Positions 43,793-52,875 of a stretch of DNA of 64,000 nt are shown here, piece after piece; position 1 is the stretch's first letter; the number at the start of each line of letters is the position of its first letter. The stretch is from contig NZ_QASA01000001.1 in NCBI RefSeq assembly GCF_003340495.1, positions 372,001 to 436,000 on the forward strand, read 5' to 3'. The notes under the pieces were generated by a model that saw only the letters and a program-made list of their open reading frames with translations, ran no database searches and was not told the origin of the DNA. The translations under genes were made by a program, and so were the position numbers. Origin of the DNA: Adhaeribacter pallidiroseus. Lineage in GTDB: Bacteria > Bacteroidota > Bacteroidia > Cytophagales > Hymenobacteraceae.

Positions 43793-44413
43793 TTAATTCA
43801 CGGATAACAGTTCTACATCAAAAATTAGCGCAGCGTTTGGGCCAATATCGCCACCGGCGCCCCGGGTGCCATAAGCCAGATTGGACGGAATAAACAGCCG
43901 CCACTTATCACCTTCTTTCATTTTTTGCAAGGCTTCCGTCCAGCCGGCAATTACACCGTTTACCGGGAAGGTAGCCGGTTCGCCGCGCTCGTACGATGAG
44001 TCGAAAACAGTGCCGTCCAGCAAAGTACCGTGGTAATGCGTAGTTACCGAATCATTTTTAGAAGGTGATTTACCAGAGCCTTCATTTAGTACCTGGTACT
44101 GTAAACCGCTGGGTAAGGCCACCACTCCGGCTTTGTTTTTATTTTCCGCTAAAAAAGCGGCTCCTTCTTGCTGGTTTATTTCACCTTGCCGGCCATCTCC
44201 TGCGTTTTGGCGGCTGGCCATTAATTGTTGTAACTCCATCATGGCCGATTGGGCCTCATCGGGGCTAAGTTGCGATTTTTGACCGGCAGTAGCTTCTTTA
44301 AATCCCAGTAAAAATATTTCCGGGTCTATTGCTAAACCTTGTTTCTGGAAGTTGGCAGCCATATCGCGGCCAATAATATAACTGACTTTCTCTTTATTGT
44401 TTTGTAAACTCAT
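43793..44413 (-). CDS. FKBP-type peptidyl-prolyl isomerase (FklB-like)
   Basis: A 206-residue protein (from MSLQNNKEK at 44413, preferred over the upstream ATG 44431, which adds MLILKI). Residues 1-100 form the helical dimerisation domain (SYIIGRDMAANFQKQGLAIDPEIFLLGFKEATAG). Residues 105-205 are the FKBP domain: VTTHYHGTLLDGTVFDSSYERGEPATFPVNGVIAGWTEALQKMKEGDKWRLFIPSNLAYG. The latter contains the conserved active-site residues (Y, F, D, V-I, W). No export signal is seen in the chosen start, so it is probably cytoplasmic. It would speed proline isomerisation in protein folding. Confidence 0.88.
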   Translation of the reverse strand: MSLQNNKEKVSYIIGRDMAANFQKQGLAIDPEIFLLGFKEATAGQKSQLSPDEAQSAMMELQQLMASRQNAGDGRQGEINQQEGAAFLAENKNKAGVVALPSGLQYQVLNEGSGKSPSKNDSVTTHYHGTLLDGTVFDSSYERGEPATFPVNGVIAGWTEALQKMKEGDKWRLFIPSNLAYGTRGAGGDIGPNAALIFDVELLSVN

Positions 44414-44666
44414 AATTTTTAAAATAAGCATGTGCCCGATTTAATACGTTTAATCCGGCAGATTGATACTGCAAAACTATTCTTTTCCATTTAATCCCGG
44501 CTTTTTGCCAGAATAAATGTCGTAAAAATACGGATAGAACTAAGTTGCTAAATTCAAAATTTCTGGTATAAAGACGTATTTTTTAAATTTTTACTGTTCT
44601 TCTGAAATTATTATTGAAGTTTCACTAACATTTTACCTTGTAAACCAGTAAAAAAATTATTTAAGC

Positions 44667-44697
44667 TTGTAATTAATCAATCGATTGATTAACTTTG
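44667..44697 (+). promoter_or_regulatory. Promoter with overlapping TetR operator
   Basis: TTG (44667-44669), 20-base spacer, TAACTTTG (44690-44697). The perfect 20-bp palindrome TTAATCAATCGATTGATTAA (44673-44692) fills most of the spacer and overlaps the -7 box, an ideal repressor position. It begins the leader of the TetR-efflux operon. Confidence 0.75.
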
Positions 44698-44724
44698 CAG
44701 CAGAGTTACTAAAGAAGTAAAATT

Positions 44725-45339
44725 TTGAAGCAAGATAAGAAAGATTATATCCTGGAGGTGGCCGAAAGAGTATTTGGGGAGTTAGGATACGAAGGAGCTT
44801 CTACCCGCCACTTAGCTACCGAAGCCGGAGTAAATATGGCCATGCTTAATTATTATTTCGGATCTAAAGATGGGTTATTAAAAGCAGTGCTGGAACGGCG
44901 CATAAATTTTTTGCGGCAAGCCTTACTGGCTATAAAAGAAAAACCAATTTCTTCCTGGGAGAAACTAATGCAAGCCGTTGATATTTACTTGGAGCGCGTA
45001 TTAGTTAACAGCGGGTTTCACCGGTTAATTCAACGCGAACTTTCTTTGAACCAACGCCCGGAAATTATTCAAACCATAACCGACCAGGTACTGCAGAATA
45101 TAAATGCCTTAAAAGCAATCATTCAGGAAGGAATTGATAACGATTCTTTTCGAGCAGTAGACGTGGAAATGTTGATTGCCAGCATTTTAGGCACAAAATA
45201 CTATATCTCCAACTCGTCGCATATTTCTTCGCAACTGTTACAAGTAGACCTAAATGGTCCGGACTTAACGGAAAAATTAAAGCCCCGCATTAAACATTTT
45301 CTACAAGATTTTTTACAAGCTTACTTATTAAAAAAATGA
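44725..45339 (+). CDS. TetR/AcrR-family repressor of the efflux operon
   Basis: A 204-residue regulator beginning at TTG 44725. The helix-turn-helix is in VAERVFGELGYEGASTRHLATEAGVNMAMLNYYFGSKDGLLKAVLERR (residues 10-57). The rest is the helical ligand-binding and dimer domain. It overlaps the TolC-family gene by 4 bp, and its own promoter contains a 20-bp palindrome typical of TetR operators. So it probably represses its own transcription and that of the pump, and is released by a drug or lipid ligand. The ligand is unknown. Confidence 0.9.
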   Translation: MKQDKKDYILEVAERVFGELGYEGASTRHLATEAGVNMAMLNYYFGSKDGLLKAVLERRINFLRQALLAIKEKPISSWEKLMQAVDIYLERVLVNSGFHRLIQRELSLNQRPEIIQTITDQVLQNINALKAIIQEGIDNDSFRAVDVEMLIASILGTKYYISNSSHISSQLLQVDLNGPDLTEKLKPRIKHFLQDFLQAYLLKK

Positions 45340-46700
45340 AGTTAAAATTTCTCTGTTTGCCCGAGTGGAAACAAGCTTTCTGGTACCGCCGGCTGGTAGT
45401 GATAATCCTATTAAGTGGATACGCTTTGGTAGCGCCTGCCCAAAATGCTCAAGTAATTTCTTTATCCCAAGCAGTTGACTTAGGCGTGCGCAACAGCAAA
45501 AATTTAAAATTAGCGCAGTCCAGAATAGATCAGGCTATTTCGCGGTACAACCAGGCTCAAGATAGTCGGCTACCGACCGGTAGCGTGAGTTACACGTACA
45601 ATCATGCCGAAATTCTGACGAACAAGTTACAATTAACGCCCGAAGCAGATCCGTTTTATTTACCCAAACACGCCGATGCCGCTATTGGTACCGCTGGTTT
45701 ACAGGAAATTATTTTTGCGGGTAATAAACTACGCTACGCCCGCGAAAGTACCCAAGTCCTCACCGATATCGCCCGTTTGGATGCGGAAAAAGACCAAGAA
45801 GAAATTGTTTACAATATTACCAATGCTTATTATAACTTATACAAGCTGCAGCAAAGTAAGAAAGTAGTTGACCAAAATCTGCAAGCCATTGACCGGCAAA
45901 TAAAGCAAGCACAACGGTTCTTCGAACAAGGTATTGTTACCCGAAATGATGTGCTGCGCTTTCAGTTGCAACGCAGCAATGTAGAGCTTTCGGCGGTAGA
46001 TTTAGAAACAAACCGCAAGATTGTAGTTTACAACTTAAATATTTTGTTGGGCTTGCCCGAAAACACGGATTTGCAAACCGAACAATTGCCTGCTTATAAT
46101 AGGCAAACGCCGGCCTTAAATACCTTTATGGAATCGGCTTTGGCCAACCGTCAGGAACTAAAATCCTTGGCTTTAAACGGTCAGATGGCCGAATTAAATA
46201 TTAAATCTTTAAAAGCGGATGTGCAGCCAACGGTGTTGGTCGGAGCGAATGCGTATTACTTAAATCTAAAAGGGCCGTTTTTACCAAAAGCCAACAGTTT
46301 TTTAACTCCTTTAACCGCCAGTGCTACCATTGCCTGGAACTTTGATAACCTGTGGCTAAACAAAAATAAAGTGAGCGAAGCCCGGATTCAGAAAACGCAA
46401 ACAGATATCAGCCGGGATTTGGTTACCGACCAGGTGAAAACCGAAGTAAACCAGAATTACCAAAACTACGCGAAAGCCCTGGAACGCATCCGGATTCTGG
46501 AAACTGCCATTGTTCAGGCGCAGGAAAATGACCGTACCACGGCCTCGCAGTACCAGAATAAAGTAGCCACGGCTACCGAACGGGTAGATGCCCAAACCGA
46601 ATTGTTTCAGGCCCAAATTAACTTAGAACTGGCCCGCGCCGACGCCGAAATCGCTTATTATACCTTATTAAAATCAACCGGAAAAATCTCGCAAAAATAA
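45336..46700 (+). CDS. TolC-family outer-membrane efflux protein
   Basis: A 454-residue outer-membrane channel. A signal peptide ends around APAQNAQ (about residue 37). The two TolC repeats are clear: ISLSQAVDLGVRNSKNLKLAQSRIDQAISRYNQAQDSRLPTGSVSYTYN at the start, and a similar EARIQKTQTDISRDLVTDQVKTEVNQNYQNYAKALERI later, with long coiled-coil helices in between. It forms the outer duct of the tripartite pump with the EmrA- and EmrB-like proteins that follow. It starts 4 bp inside the TetR gene. Confidence 0.9.
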   Translation: MKLKFLCLPEWKQAFWYRRLVVIILLSGYALVAPAQNAQVISLSQAVDLGVRNSKNLKLAQSRIDQAISRYNQAQDSRLPTGSVSYTYNHAEILTNKLQLTPEADPFYLPKHADAAIGTAGLQEIIFAGNKLRYARESTQVLTDIARLDAEKDQEEIVYNITNAYYNLYKLQQSKKVVDQNLQAIDRQIKQAQRFFEQGIVTRNDVLRFQLQRSNVELSAVDLETNRKIVVYNLNILLGLPENTDLQTEQLPAYNRQTPALNTFMESALANRQELKSLALNGQMAELNIKSLKADVQPTVLVGANAYYLNLKGPFLPKANSFLTPLTASATIAWNFDNLWLNKNKVSEARIQKTQTDISRDLVTDQVKTEVNQNYQNYAKALERIRILETAIVQAQENDRTTASQYQNKVATATERVDAQTELFQAQINLELARADAEIAYYTLLKSTGKISQK

Positions 46701-47767
46701 TGGAAGTCATGGAGACAGTAGTAATCGAAAAAAAGAAGAAGAAAAAATCAAATAAAGTTATCCCGATCATTTTGGGATTAGTGCTTTTGGGCGGGGCTAT
46801 TTTCGGCATCCGGGAGTACTTATACTTTAGCAAACACGTGGATACCGACGATGCCCAGATTGATGGCGATATTAGTCCGGTAGTAGCCCGGGTGGGTGGG
46901 TACGTGGAAGAAATTAATTTTGAAGAAAACCAACCGGTAAAGCAAGGTCAGGTGGTTGTAAAGTTAGATGACCGGGATTTACGCATTCGGTTAGAACAAG
47001 CCGAAGCTGCCCGCCGGGGTACCAGCGCGAATATCAACGTATCGCAGGCGCAGATTACCGCCACTGCCGCTAACCTTACCAGTGCTAAAGCCAATATTCA
47101 AGCGGCTCAGGCCCGACTCTGGAAAGCAACCCAAGATTATAAGCGTTACGCCAACTTAATACAAGATGGTTCTATCACCCAGCAGCAGTTCGACCAGGCC
47201 GTTGCCGAACGCGATGCTTCGGCGGCAAACCTGGAAGCTGCCCAAGGACAATACCAGGCTGCCAGCCAGCAGGTAGGTACCACGCGTTCGCAGTTAGCCG
47301 CCACCTCTACGGGCATCGATCAGCGGCAAGCCGATATTGATTTTGCGAAACTGCAACTTTCTTACGCGCAGGTTACCGCGCCTGCTTCGGGGATTGCTTC
47401 TAAAAAGAATGTGCAGAAAGGCCAGTTAGTACAACCCGGACAAAGCTTATTTTCGATTGTGAACGAGAATAGTTTATTCGTTACGGCTAATTTTAAAGAA
47501 ACCCAACTTGAGAAATTGCGCTCTGGCCAAAAAGTAAACATTGAGGTAGATGCTTTTCCGGAAGAAAAAGTAATGGGCGAAATTTATAATTTTTCGCCGG
47601 CTACCGGCGCTAAATTTTCGTTATTACCGCCCGATAATGCTACTGGTAACTTCGTGAAAGTAGTGCAGCGGGTGCCCGTTAAAATTAAAATAAATACCCG
47701 TAAAGAAATCATGGATCAATTACGGCCCGGTATGAGCGTGCGGGTTTCGGTTATTACGCAGGAATAA
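46700..47767 (+). CDS. emrA: EmrA-like HlyD-family membrane-fusion protein
   Basis: A 355-residue periplasmic adaptor. A lysine-rich cytoplasmic start is followed by one membrane segment (VIPIILGLVLLGGAIFGI, about residues 21-38). The biotinyl-lipoyl-like half is VDTDDAQIDGDISPVVARVGGYVEEINFEENQPVKQGQVVVKLD, then a long coiled-coil hairpin and the second lipoyl part ASGIASKKNVQKGQLVQPGQSLFSIVNENSLFV. It would bridge the pump and the TolC channel. Its ATG overlaps the previous stop by one base. A second ATG at 46709 is also possible. Confidence 0.9.
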   Translation: MEVMETVVIEKKKKKKSNKVIPIILGLVLLGGAIFGIREYLYFSKHVDTDDAQIDGDISPVVARVGGYVEEINFEENQPVKQGQVVVKLDDRDLRIRLEQAEAARRGTSANINVSQAQITATAANLTSAKANIQAAQARLWKATQDYKRYANLIQDGSITQQQFDQAVAERDASAANLEAAQGQYQAASQQVGTTRSQLAATSTGIDQRQADIDFAKLQLSYAQVTAPASGIASKKNVQKGQLVQPGQSLFSIVNENSLFVTANFKETQLEKLRSGQKVNIEVDAFPEEKVMGEIYNFSPATGAKFSLLPPDNATGNFVKVVQRVPVKIKINTRKEIMDQLRPGMSVRVSVITQE

Positions 47768-47769
47768 TT

Positions 47770-49317
47770 ATGGCAGAAACCGGATTAAAAAAGTGGGTAA
47801 TTACCATAACGGTAATTACCGCTTCTTTGCTCGAGCTGATTGATACCACCATCGTGAACGTATCGATTCCGCAGATGCAGGGAAATTTAGGCGCTACCCT
47901 CGAAGATATAGCCTGGATTACCACGGGTTACGGAGTAGCCAACGTGATTATTTTACCGATGTCGGGTTGGTTAGGCGGATATTTTGGCCGGAAGAATTAT
48001 TTTTTAGGTTCTATTATCTTATTTACCATTGCCTCTTTTCTGTGCGGTAACGCTACTACTTTAGAGGAATTGATTGCCTTCCGGATTCTGCAAGGGATAG
48101 CGGGGGGAGGGTTAATCTCCACAGCGCAAGCTATCTTACTCGAAACCTGGCCCCCGGAACAAGTGGGCACGGCCACGGCTTTATTTGGTTTAGGCGCGGT
48201 AGTGGGCCCAACCATTGGCCCGACTATAGGCGGCTACATTACCGATAATTTTGCCTGGCCCTGGATTTTTTACGTGAATATACCGGTGGGAGCTATTGCG
48301 GCTTTTGCTACCTATTCCTTTGTGCGCGAAACACCGCGCGAAGGAAAAGGAAATCCGATTGATTGGTGGGGCATTGCCTTATTAGCCACAGCGGTAGGCA
48401 GCTTACAAACCGTACTGGAAAAAGGCGAATCCGAAGATTGGTTTGCCACACCTTACATCATTGTTTTAACCGTTACTTCGGTAATTGGGACCATTTTGTT
48501 CGTGTGGCGCGAAAAAGTTACCAAGCACCCGATTGTAAATTTTAAAATTATGCGCCACCGGAGCTTTAGTGTGGGCATGTTTACCTCGTTTGTGCTGGGT
48601 TTAGGTTTGTACGGTTCTATGTTTGTGTTCCCGGTATTTTGCCAAAGCTTATTAGGTTTTACGGCGCAGCAAACCGGTGAATTACTTTTACCCGGCGGGT
48701 TATTTACCATTGTAATGATGCCTTTTGTGGGCAGAATGCTGCAACGCGGCGTACCGGCGCAGTTTATGGCTACCGTAGGCATGTTCTTGTTTTTTGTATT
48801 TTCGCAGATGCTGATTAAATCTACCTTAGTGAGCGGTACTCACGATTTCTTCTGGCCTTTAGCCATTAGGGGAGTAGGTATGGCCTTGTTATTCGTACCG
48901 CTTACTACCTTGGCTATTCAGGATTTAAAAGGCAAAGAACTAGGGCAAGGTACCGGATTAAACAACATGATGCGGCAATTAGGCGGTTCATTCGGTATAG
49001 CCTTGCTGACTACTTTAATTCACGTGCGTTCCGGTATCCACCGCAACGACTTGCTGGTAAATATTAATGAGTACAATCCGGCCTTTTTGCAACGGTTTCA
49101 GGGTTTAATGCAAACTTTTATTGCCAAAGGGTACTCGATGCTGGATGCGAAAACCGCCGCGTACCGCGCCATAGAAGGTACGGTTATTAAACAAACCATG
49201 TTGTTGTCTTACACAGATGCTTACTGGATTTCCGGTATGATTATGTTGTGCTCCATACCGTTATTGTATCTGCAAAAATTTAAGAAAAACGTGCAGTTAC
49301 CCGTTGATGCCCATTAA
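47770..49317 (+). CDS. emrB: EmrB/QacA-type (DHA2) multidrug efflux MFS transporter
   Basis: A 515-residue inner-membrane proton antiporter with about 14 membrane segments. Typical signatures are LLELIDTTIVNVSIPQMQGNLGATLEDIAWITTGYGVANVIILPMSGWLGGYFGRKN (residues 20-75, the DHA2 start), ILQGIAGGGLISTAQAILLETWP (motif B, residues 107-130) and GLGAVVGPTIGPTIGGYIT (motif C). It exports toxic compounds through EmrA and the TolC-type partner. It is the last gene of the operon and is followed by a bidirectional terminator shared with the convergent hldD gene. Confidence 0.92.
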   Translation: MAETGLKKWVITITVITASLLELIDTTIVNVSIPQMQGNLGATLEDIAWITTGYGVANVIILPMSGWLGGYFGRKNYFLGSIILFTIASFLCGNATTLEELIAFRILQGIAGGGLISTAQAILLETWPPEQVGTATALFGLGAVVGPTIGPTIGGYITDNFAWPWIFYVNIPVGAIAAFATYSFVRETPREGKGNPIDWWGIALLATAVGSLQTVLEKGESEDWFATPYIIVLTVTSVIGTILFVWREKVTKHPIVNFKIMRHRSFSVGMFTSFVLGLGLYGSMFVFPVFCQSLLGFTAQQTGELLLPGGLFTIVMMPFVGRMLQRGVPAQFMATVGMFLFFVFSQMLIKSTLVSGTHDFFWPLAIRGVGMALLFVPLTTLAIQDLKGKELGQGTGLNNMMRQLGGSFGIALLTTLIHVRSGIHRNDLLVNINEYNPAFLQRFQGLMQTFIAKGYSMLDAKTAAYRAIEGTVIKQTMLLSYTDAYWISGMIMLCSIPLLYLQKFKKNVQLPVDAH

Positions 49318-49365
49318 ACTTGCTGGCTTATCAAAATTTTAAAAATTTGAGTTGGCAAGCACTAT

Positions 49366-49407
49366 AAAACGAAAACCCCGTCTGAATGCAGGCGGGGTTT
49401 TCGTTTT
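49366..49407. terminator. Bidirectional terminator between emrB and hldD
   Basis: AAAACGAAAACCCCG (49366-49380) pairs exactly with CGGGGTTTTCGTTTT (49393-49407), with a small inner stem CTG/CAG. T-tracts lie on both sides, so both convergent genes can end here. It ends next to the hldD stop codon. Confidence 0.85.
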
Positions 49408-50373
49408 TTATAAATATTTATTCGGGTTTAGGTATTGTTGTACGTAATCCGTTATGCCTTCTTCCAAAGTGTAGAAAGGGCGGGTAAAGCCGATATTTTT
49501 TAATTTTTGCATGTTCGCCTCGGTAAAATATTGATAATTGTCGCGGATCACTAGCGGCGTATCTACAAAATCAATGTTAATTTCCTGGTTCATGGCCGTA
49601 AAGGTGTTAAAAGCTAAATCCATAAAGGTCCGAGCCTGGCCGCTGCCTAAATTATAAATACCGGAGTGCTGGCGTAAATGCATCAGGAAATAACACACTT
49701 CTACCACGTCTTTTACATACACAAAATCCCGCTTTTGCTCCCCGTCTTTAAAATCCGGATGGTGGGACCGGAAAAGCTTTAACCGGCCATTATCGTTGAT
49801 CTGGTTAAAAGCGTGATAAATCACCGAAGCCATCCGGCCTTTGTGGTACTCGTTGGGGCCGTACACGTTAAAGAACTTTAAACCGGCCCAGAAAAATGGT
49901 TTGGCCGTTTGCTGCAACACCCATTTATCAAATTCGTGCTTGGAATCTCCGTATGCATTCAAGGGGTTTAACAAAGGCAGTATAGCTTCGTCGTCGTCGT
50001 AGCCTAATTTACCGGCGCCGTAAGTAGCCGCCGAGGAGGCATACACCAAAGGAATCTGATACTCGCAACAAGCTTCCCATATTTTTTTAGAATAGTTTAA
50101 ATTGAGTAAATCAAAAATATCTTTGTTAATTTCGGTGGTATCGGTGCGGGCGCCCAGGTGAAAAATAAACTCTACTTCTTCGTAGTTCTCCGTTAACCAA
50201 TCAAAAAAATCATTACGATCTACGTACCGTTTAATTTTTTTTCCGTGCAGGTTGTTTTCTTTTTTCGCAGTCGAAAAATTATCCACCACGATAATATCGT
50301 TAAAATTATCGGCATTGAGCCTGCTTACCAGACATGAACCTATAAAACCTGCGGCCCCGGTTACTATTATCAT
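49408..50373 (-). CDS. hldD: ADP-L-glycero-D-manno-heptose 6-epimerase
   Basis: A 321-residue SDR enzyme of heptose synthesis for lipopolysaccharide. The NAD(P) loop is VTGAAGFIGSCLVSRL (residues 4-19), and DNFSTAKKENNLHGKKIK marks the substrate-cofactor area. The catalytic triad includes the serine in VYASSAATYGAG and YGDSKHEFDKWV (Tyr and Lys). HPDFKDGEQKRDFVYVKDVVEVCYFL and GSGQARTFMDLAFN are characteristic of the RfaD/HldD group. No other heptose genes are nearby. Its position, convergent to the efflux operon, gives no further link. Confidence 0.9.
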   Translation of the reverse strand: MIIVTGAAGFIGSCLVSRLNADNFNDIIVVDNFSTAKKENNLHGKKIKRYVDRNDFFDWLTENYEEVEFIFHLGARTDTTEINKDIFDLLNLNYSKKIWEACCEYQIPLVYASSAATYGAGKLGYDDDEAILPLLNPLNAYGDSKHEFDKWVLQQTAKPFFWAGLKFFNVYGPNEYHKGRMASVIYHAFNQINDNGRLKLFRSHHPDFKDGEQKRDFVYVKDVVEVCYFLMHLRQHSGIYNLGSGQARTFMDLAFNTFTAMNQEINIDFVDTPLVIRDNYQYFTEANMQKLKNIGFTRPFYTLEEGITDYVQQYLNPNKYL

Positions 50374-50512
50374 ATTTCTATTTTTATTTACGACCTGTTC
50401 TGAACTAATGCGCTAAATTTACGAAAAAAACAGTACCCCGTACGATTACCAAATACCGGTAGGCGGTTTATTGCATTTTAGAGAAGATTTTAAAGTTTTT
50501 AAATACTATTGA

Positions 50513-51448
50513 ATGGGGCAGCTCTTGTTTCGGGCAAATTTTAATTTATGTTGGCTTGAATTTTTGATTTTTATTGTAAGTTTCGGCGTTACCAGTTGCC
50601 AAGCAGGGGGAGAAAAAAAGCAATTAATTTCCGGGGTAGAGTTTATTGCTGTAACCGATGATCTGGGCCGAAATTTAAAAATTCCCCGGTACCCGAAGCG
50701 CGTGATGGCACTGGCACCTTCCACTACCGAAATGCTCTTTGCCGTTTGCGACGAAAGCCAGATTATAGCCCGCACGCAAAACTGCGATTTCCCGGCGCGG
50801 GCAAAAAGTAAACCAGTAGTAAACAATTACCCCATGGATTATGAAACCTTGGTAAAGTTAAAGCCGGATTTAATTTTTACCGTGCACGGCATTACTCCTC
50901 CGGAAGTAGCGGCCCGTATCCAGGAATTGGGTATACCGGTATATTTTCAGACTTTCGAAAAAATAGAGGATATTTTTGACCGGTTACAAGATATCGGGCG
51001 TATTGTTCACCGCGATGCGTATGCCCAATTTTACAGCGATTCGCTTAAACAACAGCTGAAAACCATTACGGCCCGTAAGTTAAAGCAGGTTCCGAAGTTA
51101 AAAGTATTGGCTATTACCTGGAACGACCCGATTTACGTGTACGGCCGGAATACCCTGTTTACCGATAAACTGCGGTTAATTGGAGCCGATAATGCCGTGC
51201 CCGAAAAAATGGCGCAGCCTTATCCTGCTTTAACCCGTGAGTATATTTTAAAAATAAACCCGGATGTAATCATAGGCGGTACCTTCGGGAAAATGGACAG
51301 CACCTTTTTTAAACAATATCCGGAATTAAAACGCATAACCGCTTACCAAACCCAGCGCATTTATGCGGCCACCGATGATTTAATGTCCCGACCCAGTCCC
51401 CGGGTGGTAGAGTCGGTACGCGAACTGCAATCGATTATCAGACCTTGA
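50513..51448 (+). CDS. Substrate-binding lipoprotein of a cobalamin/iron-type ABC importer (BtuF-like)
   Basis: A 311-residue helical-backbone metal-receptor protein. The N-terminus is hydrophobic and has a lipobox VTSC at residues 23-26 (FIVSFGVTSC), so it is a membrane-anchored periplasmic lipoprotein. The fold is marked by RVMALAPSTTEMLFAVCDESQI, VNNYPMDYETLVKLKPDLIF and EYILKINPDVIIGGTF. It would capture a vitamin B12 or iron-siderophore/haem ligand and pass it to the permease, whose gene overlaps its stop by 4 bp. A partner ATPase gene is not in the window. Confidence 0.82.
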   Translation: MGQLLFRANFNLCWLEFLIFIVSFGVTSCQAGGEKKQLISGVEFIAVTDDLGRNLKIPRYPKRVMALAPSTTEMLFAVCDESQIIARTQNCDFPARAKSKPVVNNYPMDYETLVKLKPDLIFTVHGITPPEVAARIQELGIPVYFQTFEKIEDIFDRLQDIGRIVHRDAYAQFYSDSLKQQLKTITARKLKQVPKLKVLAITWNDPIYVYGRNTLFTDKLRLIGADNAVPEKMAQPYPALTREYILKINPDVIIGGTFGKMDSTFFKQYPELKRITAYQTQRIYAATDDLMSRPSPRVVESVRELQSIIRP

Positions 51449-52452
51449 TCAAGCAACTCAGCATTTACTTTTTATTGTGTATTTTACTAGTAGCTGGGGT
51501 AGGAGCCGGCTTACTGGTTGGTAGCTTTTCCACTTCACTTACCGATGTACGGGATGCTATTTGGGCCTACGATGCTGGCAACGCCACCCATTTTGCGATT
51601 GTGCAACTACGATTACCGCGCTTAGCTTTGGCTTTGCTCGTGGGCGGCTCCTTATCGTTTTGCGGTTATCTCATGCAGGCCATGGTAAATAATCCTTTAG
51701 CCGATCCTTATATCTTGGGTACGGCTTCTGGTGCTTCGCTGGGAGCTTCCTTGAGTATTTCCGGCCTGTTGGCTACTACCTGGGGCGCTATCTACTTACC
51801 CCCGTTTTTTGCCTTAATTGGAGCTTTTGGCGTTACACTTTTAGTGATTGCTTTAGGTTACCGCAAAGGCCAGATTATACCGGCGCAGTTATTATTGGCC
51901 GGCATTGCCGTTAGTTCTTTGTTAACGGCCCTGGTAAGTTTATTTACTTTTCTGTCCGGTTCCGAAAGCCACATAAAGTCTATTCTATTCTGGTCGATGG
52001 GCGACTTCGGTCGGGCCAACTGGGAGTTTTTACCTTATCCGGCGGTTGCTTTAGGTTTAAGTTTGTTGTTGTTCCAGTTTCAGGTAAAAGAATTAAATGC
52101 TTTGTTATTAGGTTCAGAACGGGCGCAAACCTTAGGCGTGCACGTTGTTCGTACGCGTTGGCTTATTTTAATTACGGTAGCGGTGCTCTGCGGCTTTTCG
52201 GTAGCTTTAGCTGGTTCGGTGGGTTTTGTGGGAATTATCATACCGCATGTAACGCGGGCTTTATTAGGAATTACTTACAAGAATAACCTGCTGGTTTGTG
52301 CCTGGTTAGGCGGCATATTTATGGTTGGTTGCGATATTTTGTCCCGTTTTATTTATCCACCCGCTGGTTTACCAATTAGTATTATTACTTCGTTCTTTGG
52401 GGTACCTTTTTTCGTATATTTGCTCCTGAAAAAGCAATATTATTTTAGCTGA
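51445..52452 (+). CDS. FecCD/BtuC-family ABC permease
   Basis: A 335-residue permease with about ten membrane segments. The family motif LRLPRLALALLVGGSLSFCGYLMQAMVNNPLADPYILGTASGASLGASL is at about residues 52-100, and SVGFVGIIIPHVTRALLGITYKNNLL is the conserved ATPase-coupling segment near residue 253. It starts with TTG, overlapping the binding-protein stop by 4 bp, and its TGA overlaps the QueD ATG (TGATG). Substrate class (B12, siderophore or haem) follows the binding protein. The ATPase must be encoded elsewhere or shared. Confidence 0.85.
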   Translation: MIKQLSIYFLLCILLVAGVGAGLLVGSFSTSLTDVRDAIWAYDAGNATHFAIVQLRLPRLALALLVGGSLSFCGYLMQAMVNNPLADPYILGTASGASLGASLSISGLLATTWGAIYLPPFFALIGAFGVTLLVIALGYRKGQIIPAQLLLAGIAVSSLLTALVSLFTFLSGSESHIKSILFWSMGDFGRANWEFLPYPAVALGLSLLLFQFQVKELNALLLGSERAQTLGVHVVRTRWLILITVAVLCGFSVALAGSVGFVGIIIPHVTRALLGITYKNNLLVCAWLGGIFMVGCDILSRFIYPPAGLPISIITSFFGVPFFVYLLLKKQYYFS

Positions 52453-52871
52453 TGGTTTATATAAGCAGATTAGAACACTTTAATGCGGCGCATAAGCTGT
52501 TCAATCCCAATTGGTCGATGGCCAAAAATAAAGAAGTGTTTGGGCCCTGTGCTAACGCCAACTGGCACGGGCATAACTACGAGTTAATCGTAACGGTTAA
52601 GGGCAACCCCGATCCGGATACCGGATTTGTGATAGATTTAAAAAAACTCAGCACCCTGGTTCGGGAGCACATTATCCAAAAAGTAGATCATAAAAACCTG
52701 AATTTAGACGTAGCTTTTATGGAAGGCAAACTGGCCAGCACCGAAAATTTAGTTATAGCGTTCTGGAACATTCTGCAACCCCTGATCACCAAAATTTCGG
52801 CATCGGCGCAACTACACAGTCTGAAGTTGTACGAAACTCCCCGCAACTTTGTGGAGTACTTCGGCGAGTAA
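52452..52871 (+). CDS. queD: 6-carboxy-5,6,7,8-tetrahydropterin synthase (QueD)
   Basis: A 139-residue enzyme of the 6-pyruvoyl-tetrahydropterin synthase family, which makes the precursor of queuosine. The zinc-binding histidines are His14 (FNAAHKLFN), His39 and His41 (WHGHNY), and the catalytic cysteine is Cys33 (FGPCANAN). DHKNLNLD and LKLYETPRNFVEYFGE are the downstream active-site segments. Eukaryotic-like pterin functions are less likely. Translation is coupled to the permease gene (TGATG). The link between importer and QueD is only positional. Confidence 0.88.
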   Translation: MVYISRLEHFNAAHKLFNPNWSMAKNKEVFGPCANANWHGHNYELIVTVKGNPDPDTGFVIDLKKLSTLVREHIIQKVDHKNLNLDVAFMEGKLASTENLVIAFWNILQPLITKISASAQLHSLKLYETPRNFVEYFGE

Positions 52872-52875
52872 TTTT

